The notes beneath the pieces were generated by a model, which searched no databases, was not told where the DNA came from, and saw nothing but the letters and a program-made list of their open reading frames with translations. A program made the translations under genes and the position numbers. A DNA stretch of 64,000 nt from Erythrobacteraceae bacterium Alg239-R51. Its GTDB lineage: Bacteria; Pseudomonadota; Alphaproteobacteria; Sphingomonadales; Sphingomonadaceae. Below, piece after piece: positions 27,164 to 35,957 of the stretch (its first letter is position 1; the number at the start of each line of letters is the position of its first letter). The DNA lies in NCBI GenBank assembly GCA_947331495.1, contig CAMZOI010000001.1, positions 2,046,001 through 2,110,000 on the forward strand. The letters are read 5' to 3'.

Positions 27164-27183
27164 TGTCCTATTCATGTAGGACA
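27164..27183. promoter_or_regulatory. Inverted repeat over the ribosome site of a small membrane-protein gene
   Basis: TGTCCTA-N6-TAGGACA, perfect 7-bp arms. The right arm holds the TAGGA ribosome site, one base before the ATG context. It shares the TCCTA-N6-TAGGA core with an operator-like repeat at 40674-40689. It may be a protein-binding site or an RNA hairpin. Confidence 0.45.
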
Positions 27184-27184
27184 C

Positions 27185-27406
27185 ATGCTAAACATTCTTT
27201 CATTCCTGTTCGGAATCGTCTCGCTGATCGTCGTCATCCCGGCGACCATACCGCTGCTGGGCTGGGCCAACTGGTTCGCCCTGCCGCTGATCGTGATCGG
27301 CGTGGTGCTGGGCCAGATGTCGCAGAGCAATGCGGGACGCAATTTCAACCTGGTGGTGCTGCTGATCGCGGTGGTCAGGCTGAGCCTGGGTGGCGGGATA
27401 ATCTAG
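27185..27406 (+). CDS. Small inner-membrane protein
   Basis: 73-residue protein made of two hydrophobic helices (about residues 4-26 and 29-45) plus a hydrophobic C-terminal stretch (54-72). No recognised family; similar small membrane proteins occur in Erythrobacteraceae. The ATG at 27185 has TAGGA at about 4-5 bases; earlier in-frame codons would add a hydrophilic, cysteine-containing N-terminus. Its stop shares CTAG with the convergent mutY gene. Confidence 0.7.
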   Translation: MLNILSFLFGIVSLIVVIPATIPLLGWANWFALPLIVIGVVLGQMSQSNAGRNFNLVVLLIAVVRLSLGGGII

Positions 27407-28422
27407 GCAACAGCCAGCCGCGCGGCCTTGGCAAACAGTGTCGGCAGGCCTGCTGCGTCGAGTTCGGCAATCGGCCACCATTCGCCTTCACCGCCTGGTT
27501 GCAGCGGCATTTCCAGCCGCAGTACCGAGAGTTCGATCTCGAAATGCGTGAACCCGTGTCGGACAGTTCCGCAGGGGGTCCACACGCCCGCTGCCGGTCG
27601 GTGGCCTGAACCGTCATTGCGCGCAGCCCAGCCATCATCGGGTAGCGCGCGCATTCCGCCGAGCATGCCTTTCGAAGGGCGCCGGACGAGCCGGACCGCG
27701 CCATCGCGCTCGATCCAGTACGCTTCCCCCCGGCGAACCGGCCTGTCTTTCTTCGCTGCCTTGACCGGCAGCCTTGCCGGATTGCCCTGCGCCAACCCCT
27801 GGCAGGTATCGACCAACGGACACAGCAGGCACTTCGGATCGCGTGACGTGCAGACGGTCGCGCCAAGATCCATCATCGCCTGCGCGAAATCGCCTGCGCG
27901 CGTTTCGGGCGTAACCTCGTCGGCACAGGTGCGAATGGTGCTGCGCGCGGCTGGCAGCGGCGTCTCTATAGCGAACAGCCGCGCCACCACCCGCTCGACA
28001 TTGGCATCGACCACCACGGCACGCTGTTCGAAGGCGATCGCCGCGACCGCTGCTGCAGTATAGGCGCCCAGCCCCGGTAATTCCCGCAAGCCTTTCTCGG
28101 TCGTGGGAAAACTGCGCAGCTTCGCCACCATGCGCGCGCATTTCACCAGATTGCGCGCACGCGAATAGTAACCGAGCCCAGCCCACGCCGCCATGATTTC
28201 ATCCTCGCTCGCGTCAGCAAGCTGTCCGATGGTTGGCCAACGCGCCGTGAACGCTTCGAAATAGGGCTTAACCGCGGCGACGGTCGTTTGTTGCAGCATG
28301 ATTTCGGAAAGCCAGACGCGATAGGGATCGGGCGCTGGTTCGCCCGGCCTGGCGCGCCAGGGCAATTCGCGCGCATGACGATCGTACCAGTCGAGTAATC
28401 TGTCGGAGACGGTGGCGGCCAC
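27403..28422 (-). CDS. mutY: A/G-specific adenine glycosylase
   Basis: 339-residue MutY, which removes adenine opposite 8-oxoguanine. The helix-hairpin-helix region is LRELPGLGAYTAAAVAAIAF with the following catalytic Asp in VVVDANVERVVARLF; the [4Fe-4S] cysteines are in VCTSRDPKCLLCPLVDTC; a C-terminal Nudix-like domain covers about residues 220-339. The start is most likely GTG at 28422 (VAATVSDRLLDWYDRH), because the further upstream frame overlaps the divergent dciA gene. Stop shares CTAG with the small membrane-protein gene. Confidence 0.93.
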   Translation of the reverse strand: MAATVSDRLLDWYDRHARELPWRARPGEPAPDPYRVWLSEIMLQQTTVAAVKPYFEAFTARWPTIGQLADASEDEIMAAWAGLGYYSRARNLVKCARMVAKLRSFPTTEKGLRELPGLGAYTAAAVAAIAFEQRAVVVDANVERVVARLFAIETPLPAARSTIRTCADEVTPETRAGDFAQAMMDLGATVCTSRDPKCLLCPLVDTCQGLAQGNPARLPVKAAKKDRPVRRGEAYWIERDGAVRLVRRPSKGMLGGMRALPDDGWAARNDGSGHRPAAGVWTPCGTVRHGFTHFEIELSVLRLEMPLQPGGEGEWWPIAELDAAGLPTLFAKAARLAVA

Positions 28423-28436
28423 GCGCCGCCTATGGC

Positions 28437-29015
28437 ATGACGGGCCCCAGAATGGGAAGCGACAAGACCAGACCCCCGGCCACATCCGGCAAACCGTCCG
28501 GCGGCAAGAAACCGGCGCGCCAATATCAGCGCCCGCGTGGCGGCTCGGCCAAACCGATCAGCGACCTGATGCCCCAGATCGGACGCAGTGCGTTCCGGCG
28601 GTTCGGATTTGTCCAGTCTTCGGTCGTCAGCCGCTGGCCGGAAATCGTCGGGGATACGCATTCGCGGGTCTGCACGCCGGAAATGATCCGCTTTCCACCG
28701 GGCGAGAAGTCCGAAGGCATCATGCATCTTGTCGTGCTGCCTGCCCATGCGCCGCTGATCCAGCAGATCCTGCCCGAAATCATCGAACGCGTGAACCGGT
28801 TCTTCGGCTATCGCGCGGTGGCGCGGGTGAAGCTGCGGCAAGGCGCGGTTAAGGCGCCGGAAGGCAGGGGAAAGCCCAAGGCGCCGCCATCGCTCAAGCC
28901 GATTCCGATGGAATTGGGCGACAGTCTGCGCGATATAGGGGATCCCGAACTACGCACCGTGCTGGAATCGCTGGCGCGCAGCTTCGCGGACGATAACGAG
29001 AAAGACCAGACGTGA
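28437..29015 (+). CDS. DciA-like DUF721 protein
   Basis: 192-residue protein with a basic, Pro/Gly-rich N-terminal tail (residues 1-40) and a DUF721 KH-like domain (about 45-125) containing WPEIVGDTHSRVCTPEMIRF. DUF721 includes DciA, the ancestral bacterial replicative-helicase loader; alphaproteobacteria lack DnaC, which fits. Assignment as a helicase loader is by family only. It is divergent from mutY and ends in a GTGA overlap with the first DsbA-like gene. Confidence 0.82.
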   Translation: MTGPRMGSDKTRPPATSGKPSGGKKPARQYQRPRGGSAKPISDLMPQIGRSAFRRFGFVQSSVVSRWPEIVGDTHSRVCTPEMIRFPPGEKSEGIMHLVVLPAHAPLIQQILPEIIERVNRFFGYRAVARVKLRQGAVKAPEGRGKPKAPPSLKPIPMELGDSLRDIGDPELRTVLESLARSFADDNEKDQT

Positions 29016-29722
29016 CAAAACGGATTGCACTCGCTGCCTCGCTCTCGCTGGCTCTTGCCGGGTCGCTGGCCATGGGCGCTTCGGCGCAGGGTCAGGCCAA
29101 GCCTGTCGCCAAGGGCAATTGGGGCGCGACGGTGGCGGAAACGTCAGGCGGCCACCGCATCGGCAATCCCGACGCGCCGACCAGGCTGGTCGAGTTCATG
29201 AGCTACACCTGCTCGCATTGCGCGGATTTCACCCGCACCGGCGATGCCGCAATCAAGATGCTCTACGTTCCCACGGGCAAGGTCAGCTACGAAATTCGCC
29301 ATCTGGTGCGCGATCCGGTCGACATGACCGCCGCCTTGGCCGCACATTGCGGCGCCCCGACCAAGTTCTTCGGCAATCATGACGCGATTATGAGCCGGTT
29401 CGACGAGTGGATGGGCAAGGCGCGCAAGACGACGCAGGCGCAGCAGGCCCGCTGGCAGTTCGGCACGCCCGCGGCACGCTTCAAGGCGATTGCCAGCGAT
29501 CTCGATTTCTATGACATCATGGAAACCCGCGGCTATACGCGCTCGGAACTCGACCAGTGCCTGACCGACGAGACGAAGGCCCGCGCAATTGCCGCCGCTT
29601 CGAGCGCCGATATCGAGACTTTCGGCCTTCGCGCAACGCCGAGCTTCGTCATGAATGGCGAGCTTCTGGAAGGCACCCATGCATGGACGCCGCTGCAAAA
29701 AGTGCTCGACGCGCGGTTCTGA
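29012..29722 (+). CDS. Periplasmic DsbA-like thiol oxidoreductase (first of a tandem pair)
   Basis: 236-residue thioredoxin-fold protein. Residues 1-26 form a Sec signal peptide ending ASA-Q. The active site is CSHC in EFMSYTCSHCADF, and the cis-Pro loop is RATPSFVMNG. It probably oxidises or isomerises disulfides in the periplasm. The start is GTG at 29012, overlapping the dciA stop (GTGA). A related gene follows after 109 bases; the pair between dciA and smc is a sphingomonad arrangement. Confidence 0.9.
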   Translation: MTKRIALAASLSLALAGSLAMGASAQGQAKPVAKGNWGATVAETSGGHRIGNPDAPTRLVEFMSYTCSHCADFTRTGDAAIKMLYVPTGKVSYEIRHLVRDPVDMTAALAAHCGAPTKFFGNHDAIMSRFDEWMGKARKTTQAQQARWQFGTPAARFKAIASDLDFYDIMETRGYTRSELDQCLTDETKARAIAAASSADIETFGLRATPSFVMNGELLEGTHAWTPLQKVLDARF

Positions 29723-29831
29723 CTTGCCTCCAGGCGCATTTTTTGGGGAGAGCCCGGTGGATAAGCCTGTTCCACGCTTCCCATGGACACGGACCTTATC
29801 CTAGCCTTTGCACACCATTTTGAGGATTGAG

Positions 29832-30575
29832 ATGATCAAGACGCTTCGCTTCGCCCTTGCCGCCCCGCTCGCGCTGGTGCTTGCCGCCTGCAATTCCGGT
29901 ACTGAAGAAGTCGGCGATATCGAAGGCGAAGCGGTGGCCGCAGTGCCGGCGCCCGAAGGGGTGGAATGGAGCGAGACGGTTACGGTCACCGATGCCGATG
30001 GTTACATGATCGGGAATCCCGACGCACCGATCAAGCTGGTCGAATATGCTTCGCTTACCTGCCCGACCTGCGCGCGCTTTTCCGAGGAAGGGGTAGAGCC
30101 CCTGATCGAAGATTACGTCAGCACCGGCAGGGTCAGTTTTGAACTGCGCAACCAGATCCACGGGCCACATGATCTCACCCTGGCCACACTGGTTCGCTGC
30201 GGTGCTGATGAAGCCTTTCATCCGCTTTCAGACCAGGTCTGGGCAAATCTTCAGCAATTGCTGGGTCCGATCTTCGAAAACACCGGGGCCGTCGAACAGG
30301 CCTTGAATCTGCCGCCCGACCAGCGACTGGTCCGGCTGGCAGAGATCGGCAATTTCTACGACTTTTTCGCCGCTCGCGGTCTGAGTGAGGATCAGGCGCG
30401 TCAATGCTTGGCCGACGCATCCGCTTACGAGACGATCGCGGAGAACTCCGATACTCAGAGCGCGGAACTGGAAATCACCGGTACGCCGACCTTCCTCATA
30501 AACGGCCAGAAAGTCGAAGGCGCCAACACCTGGACCCAGCTGGAACCTGTCCTGCAACGCGCCGGCGCGCGGTAA
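29832..30575 (+). CDS. DsbA-like thiol oxidoreductase, probable lipoprotein (second of a tandem pair)
   Basis: 247-residue paralogue-like neighbour of the preceding gene. The N-terminus has a lipoprotein signal with lipobox LVLAAC at about residues 14-19, so it is probably membrane-tethered in the periplasm. The redox site is CPTC in EYASLTCPTCARF and the cis-Pro loop is ITGTPTFLING. The ATG at 29832 follows GAGGATTGAG; an upstream codon would break the lipoprotein signal. Distinct CxxC dipeptides (SH versus PT) suggest different redox properties from its neighbour. Confidence 0.9.
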   Translation: MIKTLRFALAAPLALVLAACNSGTEEVGDIEGEAVAAVPAPEGVEWSETVTVTDADGYMIGNPDAPIKLVEYASLTCPTCARFSEEGVEPLIEDYVSTGRVSFELRNQIHGPHDLTLATLVRCGADEAFHPLSDQVWANLQQLLGPIFENTGAVEQALNLPPDQRLVRLAEIGNFYDFFAARGLSEDQARQCLADASAYETIAENSDTQSAELEITGTPTFLINGQKVEGANTWTQLEPVLQRAGAR

Positions 30576-30605
30576 GCGCCGGAGCGGCGGGGACGGCACG
30601 ACGGA

Positions 30606-33600
30606 ATGCTCCTGAAAAAGCTCAGACTGAGCGGCTTCAAGAGCTTCGTCGAACCTGCCACGCTGTATATCGAACCGGGCCTGACCGGTGTGGTGGGGCC
30701 GAACGGTTGCGGCAAATCCAATTTGCTCGAGGCGATACGCTGGGTCATGGGCGAAAATTCGCCCAAGTCCATGCGCTCGGGCGGGATGGAAGATGTCATC
30801 TTTGCCGGCACGGCAAGCCGTCCGCCGCGCGATTTCGCCGAAGTGGTACTGCAAGGGGAGGACGATGACGGCGACGAGCTGGAAGTGGTTCGGCGGATCG
30901 AACGTGGAGCAGGTTCGGCCTATCGTCTGAACGGCGGCGACGTCCGCGCCAAGGACGTGGCTCTGATCTTCGCCGACGCTGCCACCGGGGCGCACAGCCC
31001 GGCACTGGTCAGTCAGGGCAAGATCGCACAGGTCATTGCCGCCAAGCCCACCGAACGGCGCATGATGCTCGAGGAAGCGGCGGGCATTGCCGGACTTCAC
31101 GTCCGCCGCCGCGACGCGGAAAGCAAACTGAGGCAGACCGAAAGCAATCTCGAGCGGCTCGAGGACCTGATGGCCGGGCTCGACAGCCAGATCGCCTCCT
31201 TGCGGCGCCAGGCCAGTCAGGCGGAGCGCTACACGCGCCTGTCCGATCAGATCAAGACCGCGGAAGCGCGGCTGGTCTTCGCGCGATGGCGCGATGCGGC
31301 GCAGGCAGCGGACGAAGCAAAGAAGGCCGCGGCGCAGGCCGATGCGCAAGTCGTAACGGCGCAAGACACGGCCAGTGTGAAGCAGCGGGAACAGCGCGCG
31401 GCAGCTACAAGGCTGGCGGAGGCGCGCGAGGAGCAGGCGGACCGGCGCGACGATGCCAGCGCCCACGGACACCGGATGGCCGCGCTGACGACGCAGCTGG
31501 AGGCGGCCGAACAGCGGCTCGCCGATCTCGACCGGCAGGCAGGCCGGCTCGAAGCGGATCGGGGCGAAGCCGACCGGTTGACGCGCGACGCCGCGGAAGC
31601 TCTGGCGCGGCTGGAGCGCGAACTGACCTCCAGCGAAAAGACACTCGAAGAAAACGAGGCGAAGAGGCCCGCGCTCGAACGAGCAGCCGAAAATGCCGAG
31701 CGCGCCAGCCGAGCCGCCGAACTGGCACTGGCGAAGGCGACGGCAGACAATGCGGGGGTCGAAGCCGAATGGCGCGTGGCGGAGGCGGAAATCGGGCAGG
31801 CGCAGGTTCGGCTTGAACGCGCCGATGCGGAGAGCCGCCGGATCGCCGGACAACGCGCGGCATTGGCGGACGAGAACCCCGACATCCAGGTCGACGCGGC
31901 GGAGTCCAATGTCAGGGACGCGGAATCCCATCTGGCCCGAACGCGCGACAAGCTCGAAGCGATGCAGGCGCGCAAGGCCACCCTGCAAACGTCGCGCGAC
32001 GAGGCATCTTCTCTGCTGGCAGAAGCGCGGGCCGAGGTTTCCGGGGTTCAGCGTGAATATGACGCGCTCGCCCGCGACCGGGACGCCCGACGCCGTGCAG
32101 CGCAAAAGCAGCAGGGTCGCCAGCAGGCGATCGATGGCGTCCGCGCGCAAAAGGGTTACGAAAGGGCCGTCGCGGCAGCCTTGGGCCGCGATGGAAAGGC
32201 GCTGCTCGGCTCGCCCGACGGCGATGAGGACGGGCGCTACTGGACCGGCGCCACGGCACCGACACCGGTGGCCGACAGCCTGTCCGATCACACCGTCGCC
32301 TGTCCCGAGGAACTGCGCGCCCGGCTGGCACTGGTGCATGTCGCCGACGTGGACGACGGACGCATCCTTGCCCCCGGCCACGCGATCGTGACGATTAGCG
32401 GCCAGCTACGTCGCTGGGACGGATTGGTCGTGCGCGGCGAAGGGTCGGCAGAAGCCGCCCGGCTTGAAGCGGAAAACAGGCTCGTGGAGCTGCAAGAGCG
32501 CCTGCCGGCGTTGCGCGAAGCTTCCGAAAACGCGCAGACATCACTCGACGACACCAGCAGCGAACTGGCGCAGCTCCAGCGCGATCTTGTAGCGCTTGAG
32601 CGCGAACTTGCCGGGGCGGTCGATGCCGAACGGCAGGCCTTGCGCGCGCTCGATCAGGCCGAGGCGGCACGTGAGCGTCTGGCGGCGCGGTTGGGGGAAC
32701 TCGATCATGCCGAAGCCGAACACGCCAAAACCGTGGCGGCAGCGAAAGCCGATCTGGCAGCCGCCAAAAGCAAGCGCGATGCCCTGCCCGATCCTGCTGC
32801 GGGACGTGCGGCGCTGGAAGCCACGAGAGCTCAGAACGAGGCAGCGCGCTCGACCCACCAAGCGCGGGCGGCCGAACTCGCGGCACATGACCAATCGCTT
32901 GCCGTCGCCCGCGAACGCACCGCCGCCCAGCGCAGTGACAGGGCGAACTGGCAGACACGCTCGGGCGATGCTGCACGGCGTCTTTCCGACATGGAAATTC
33001 GGACCGAGGAGATCGAACAGGAACGCGCCGTGATCGCTGCCAAGCCGGAAGGGTTGATGCGCGAGATCGAGCAGGGCGATGCGGTCCGCGAACGGCTTGG
33101 CAAGGAACTGGCCGAAGCCGAAGCGGCCGTTGCGCTCGCCAGTGAAATCGCGCTAGCAGCGGACAACGCATTCGCCGTTGCCAACGAGGCCCTGTCAGAA
33201 GCGCGCGAAAACCGTGCGGGACTGAGCGCAAGGGCGGAAAATCAGGATGCCCGGCGCATCGAGATGGGTCGCATTTCGGGCGAACGTTTCCAGTCCCCGC
33301 CCCCGCTGCTGCCCCAGCGGTTCGCATTCGACGAAGACGCGGTGAAATCCGCCGAAACGGAGAGCGAGGAGATGGACCGCCTCACTGCTAGTCGGGAGCG
33401 GATCGGTCCAGTCAACCTCGTCGCCGCCGACGAGCTCGAACGGATCGAAAGCGAACACGGCACCAACGCGGCCGAACAGGCAGAACTGCGCGAAGCGGTC
33501 AGTCGATTGCGCGGATCGATCGGCAGCCTCAACCGCGAAGGCCGCGAGCGGTTGCGCACCGCGTTCGAGCAGGTCAACGACCACTTCAAGCGCCTGTTCA

Positions 33601-34028
33601 CCCGCCTGTTCGAAGGGGGCGAAGCGCACCTTGCCCTGATCGACAGCGACGATCCGCTGGAAGCCGGTCTCGAAATCTTCGCCCAACCGCCAGGCAAACG
33701 ACTGCAATCGCTCACGCTCCTGTCAGGTGGCGAACAGGCACTGACCGCGACTGCGTTGATTTTTGCTCTGTTCCTGACCAATCCCGCCCCGATCTGCGTG
33801 CTTGACGAGGTCGACGCACCGCTCGACGATGCCAATATCGACCGCTTCTGCGATCTTCTCGACGCCATGGTGCCGGAGACCGCTACCCGTTACCTCATCG
33901 TTACCCACAATGCGGTCACCATGAGCCGAATGCATCGCCTGTTCGGTGTGACGATGATCGAGAAGGGCGTGAGCAGGCTCGTCAGCGTGGACCTGGGCGA
34001 CGCTGAAGAACTGCTGGCAGCGGAGTAG
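30606..34028 (+). CDS. smc: Chromosome segregation ATPase SMC
   Basis: 1140-residue SMC protein. Walker A is VGPNGCGKSNLLEAIRWVMG near residues 30-50; two long coiled coils, extremely rich in Ala, Glu, Arg, flank a hinge near residues 500-620; the signature LLSGGEQALTATALIFALF and Walker B PICVLDEVDAPLDDANIDRF are at the C-terminal head. It organises the chromosome with ScpA and ScpB. It starts 30 bases after the second DsbA-like gene. Confidence 0.97.
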   Translation: MLLKKLRLSGFKSFVEPATLYIEPGLTGVVGPNGCGKSNLLEAIRWVMGENSPKSMRSGGMEDVIFAGTASRPPRDFAEVVLQGEDDDGDELEVVRRIERGAGSAYRLNGGDVRAKDVALIFADAATGAHSPALVSQGKIAQVIAAKPTERRMMLEEAAGIAGLHVRRRDAESKLRQTESNLERLEDLMAGLDSQIASLRRQASQAERYTRLSDQIKTAEARLVFARWRDAAQAADEAKKAAAQADAQVVTAQDTASVKQREQRAAATRLAEAREEQADRRDDASAHGHRMAALTTQLEAAEQRLADLDRQAGRLEADRGEADRLTRDAAEALARLERELTSSEKTLEENEAKRPALERAAENAERASRAAELALAKATADNAGVEAEWRVAEAEIGQAQVRLERADAESRRIAGQRAALADENPDIQVDAAESNVRDAESHLARTRDKLEAMQARKATLQTSRDEASSLLAEARAEVSGVQREYDALARDRDARRRAAQKQQGRQQAIDGVRAQKGYERAVAAALGRDGKALLGSPDGDEDGRYWTGATAPTPVADSLSDHTVACPEELRARLALVHVADVDDGRILAPGHAIVTISGQLRRWDGLVVRGEGSAEAARLEAENRLVELQERLPALREASENAQTSLDDTSSELAQLQRDLVALERELAGAVDAERQALRALDQAEAARERLAARLGELDHAEAEHAKTVAAAKADLAAAKSKRDALPDPAAGRAALEATRAQNEAARSTHQARAAELAAHDQSLAVARERTAAQRSDRANWQTRSGDAARRLSDMEIRTEEIEQERAVIAAKPEGLMREIEQGDAVRERLGKELAEAEAAVALASEIALAADNAFAVANEALSEARENRAGLSARAENQDARRIEMGRISGERFQSPPPLLPQRFAFDEDAVKSAETESEEMDRLTASRERIGPVNLVAADELERIESEHGTNAAEQAELREAVSRLRGSIGSLNREGRERLRTAFEQVNDHFKRLFTRLFEGGEAHLALIDSDDPLEAGLEIFAQPPGKRLQSLTLLSGGEQALTATALIFALFLTNPAPICVLDEVDAPLDDANIDRFCDLLDAMVPETATRYLIVTHNAVTMSRMHRLFGVTMIEKGVSRLVSVDLGDAEELLAAE

Positions 34029-34250
34029 TTCGCAAATCATCGGTTCGCCGCACGAAATTCTCCTGCCACCTTTCTGCCGCAATCTGACCGACTTCGTTCA
34101 TCCGCCTGCAAGGTAGAGATGAACACGGGCGTCGGGGCGCGGCAAGTTCGCGCGGAATGACGAACGAAATAAGGGGCGATGTGACCGGGGCCGGGAATGC
34201 AGCGAGGAGGCTGTGATTTCAGAAGGCCGTGACACCGAAGGAGAAGACCG

Positions 34251-35108
34251 ATGAAGCTGACACACAAGAATCCGACGTTTTTCGCCCTGTCCGCGTTGAT
34301 CGCCTTGCCTGCCGCGGGCGCCGCTTCCGCACAGCAACAGGAAATGGCGGACGAGGACGTGACCGTCTACGGCGAGCGGCTGGCTGAAGGCCCGGAAGTC
34401 GAAGGGATCATTTCCGCCCGTAGCGGTGAGAAGATTCAGATCACGGCGAACGACGGCACCAGCACGGTCGTCATTGTCGACGACTCCACCAGGATACGCG
34501 GAAAGGGCGGACTTCTCGGCCTGAACAGCAAGGATCGCGGTGTCGACGCTTTGCTCAACGGTCTGCCGGTGAAGGTAGAAACGCTGCAAGCCGGGTACGG
34601 ACTGGTTGCGAGCGAAGTGGCTTTCAAGAACGACGATCTCGAGATGGCCTCGATGATCCGCAATGGAACTGCCCAGGGTTTCGCCGAGCAGACTGCCGCA
34701 ACCGACGCGTTGCGCGGGCGTATGGGCGATATCGACGAATACAACATGAAGGGCACGACCAACGTCTATTTCGACACCGGAATGGCAAACCTGTCGGACC
34801 GCGCCCAGGCGGATTTGTGCGCAACCGCTCAGCAAGCACAGGCCACCGACAATGCGCTCCTGCTCGTGGTGGGTTACACCGATTCAACAGGTGACTACGA
34901 ATTCAATCAGGAACTGAGCGAAAAGCGGGCAAGCCGCGTCGTGAATTACCTCCAGCAATCCTGCGGCTGGAAGCCTTATCGCATGCTCACCCCTACTGGA
35001 ATGGCCGAGGCCGATCCGGTCGCGAGCAACCAGACCGATCAGGGCAAGGCACAAAACCGCCGGGTCGCGGTCAACATTCTGGTCAGCAAGAGCGTCGACG
35101 GCCTCTAG
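34251..35108 (+). CDS. OmpA family outer-membrane protein
   Basis: 285-residue secreted protein. Residues 1-27 are a signal peptide (ending ASA-Q). A middle region of about 120 residues has short beta-type sequence (EGIISARSGEKIQITANDG), not a full OmpA beta-barrel. The C-terminal OmpA domain (about 165-280) contains NVYFDTGMANLSDRAQADL, GYTDSTGDYEFNQELSEKRA and KAQNRRVAVNIL, the peptidoglycan-binding motif. It probably links envelope to peptidoglycan. AAGGAG precedes the ATG by about 8 bases. It is followed by a terminator-like hairpin. Confidence 0.9.
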   Translation: MKLTHKNPTFFALSALIALPAAGAASAQQQEMADEDVTVYGERLAEGPEVEGIISARSGEKIQITANDGTSTVVIVDDSTRIRGKGGLLGLNSKDRGVDALLNGLPVKVETLQAGYGLVASEVAFKNDDLEMASMIRNGTAQGFAEQTAATDALRGRMGDIDEYNMKGTTNVYFDTGMANLSDRAQADLCATAQQAQATDNALLLVVGYTDSTGDYEFNQELSEKRASRVVNYLQQSCGWKPYRMLTPTGMAEADPVASNQTDQGKAQNRRVAVNILVSKSVDGL

Positions 35109-35114
35109 AGTGCG

Positions 35115-35137
35115 TGGGGTGGGCCGGGCTCACCCCA
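35115..35137. terminator. Terminator-like hairpin between convergent ompA-family and merR genes
   Basis: TGGGGTG (35115-35121), 9-base loop, CACCCCA (35131-35137): a perfect 7-bp GC-rich stem. It is followed by AATT rather than a long T run, so bidirectional termination is plausible but weakly supported. Confidence 0.4.
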
Positions 35138-35171
35138 ATTCGCCGAAATCCGGGCCGGACTAAGAAGCGTC

Positions 35172-35540
35172 TCAGGCCGCCAGCGCCGCGCGCAAATCCT
35201 CGCGGATTGCTTTCAGCCTGGTCAGAACATCGCTATCGACAGTCATGGCCGGAGCTTTTGCCTGCTGCGCCGCTGCCTGCTGGTCCGGTACGTCGCGCAA
35301 GGCCGCCTTCGCGCCTTTCAACGTGTACCCTTCACGGTTCACAAGCTGATCGATCCGTTCGACCAGGGCAACGTCCTCGGGCCGGTAATATCTGCGCCCG
35401 CCGCTGCGGGTCAGTGGCTTCAGCATGGGGAACTGCTGTTCCCAGTAACGCAGCACATGGGCCTTGATACCGGTCGCAGCGGCAACTTCGCCGATCGTGC
35501 GCAGCGCATCCTGGTCCTTGCCGTCGTCGAACTTAGCCAT
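35172..35540 (-). CDS. MerR family transcriptional regulator
   Basis: 122-residue MerR-type regulator. The winged helix is LRTIGEVAAATGIKAHVLRYWEQQFPMLKP followed by GGRRYYRPEDVALVERI; a short dimer helix region follows to the end. No effector domain is evident. The start is the ATG at 35540 with AGGAC upstream. This gene follows ihfA by 8 bases, the common order in sphingomonads and rhizobia; target unknown. Confidence 0.9.
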   Translation of the reverse strand: MAKFDDGKDQDALRTIGEVAAATGIKAHVLRYWEQQFPMLKPLTRSGGRRYYRPEDVALVERIDQLVNREGYTLKGAKAALRDVPDQQAAAQQAKAPAMTVDSDVLTRLKAIREDLRAALAA

Positions 35541-35548
35541 GAGAGGTC

Positions 35549-35854
35549 CTAGCCGTTCGCTATCCGCTCTTTCAGCAGCTGGCTGGCGCGGAAGGTCATT
35601 ACCCGGCGCGGCGTGATCGGCACTTCGACCCCGGTCTTGGGATTGCGACCAATCCGTTCCTTCTTGTCGCGCAGCACGAAGCTGCCGAAGCCGGAAATCT
35701 TCACGTTTTCGCCGCTCGACAACGCATCGCACATCTTGGCAAGAACCGCTTCGACCATCTCGAGCGATTCCGCACGCGATAAGCCCATCTTGCGGTTGAT
35801 CGTCTCGGCCAGATCAGCCCGGGTTAGCGTACCCACTGAACGCATTATATCCAT
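35549..35854 (-). CDS. ihfA: Integration host factor subunit alpha
   Basis: 101-residue HU/IHF family DNA-bending protein. It contains [40 protein letters not shown] and [20 protein letters not shown], the alpha-subunit pattern. IHF bends DNA at specific sites in replication, recombination and transcription. GAGGAAAGA lies before the ATG at 35854; a second ATG at 35845 is possible. It lies between fabH and merR. Confidence 0.94.
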   Translation of the reverse strand: MDIMRSVGTLTRADLAETINRKMGLSRAESLEMVEAVLAKMCDALSSGENVKISGFGSFVLRDKKERIGRNPKTGVEVPITPRRVMTFRASQLLKERIANG

Positions 35855-35957
35855 ATTCCATCTTTCCTCAGAAACGACCCTGAGTGAAGTTCGCCAACCA
35901 ATCTATAGGCTTGCGGCGACCTCTGCAATACTGGCAACCGGTTTTTTCCAACATTTG

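Noticed and set aside
30228-32381. 717-codon open frame on the minus strand opposite smc
   Set aside because: Same reason: it is the antisense of the smc coding sequence, with biased composition and no domain.
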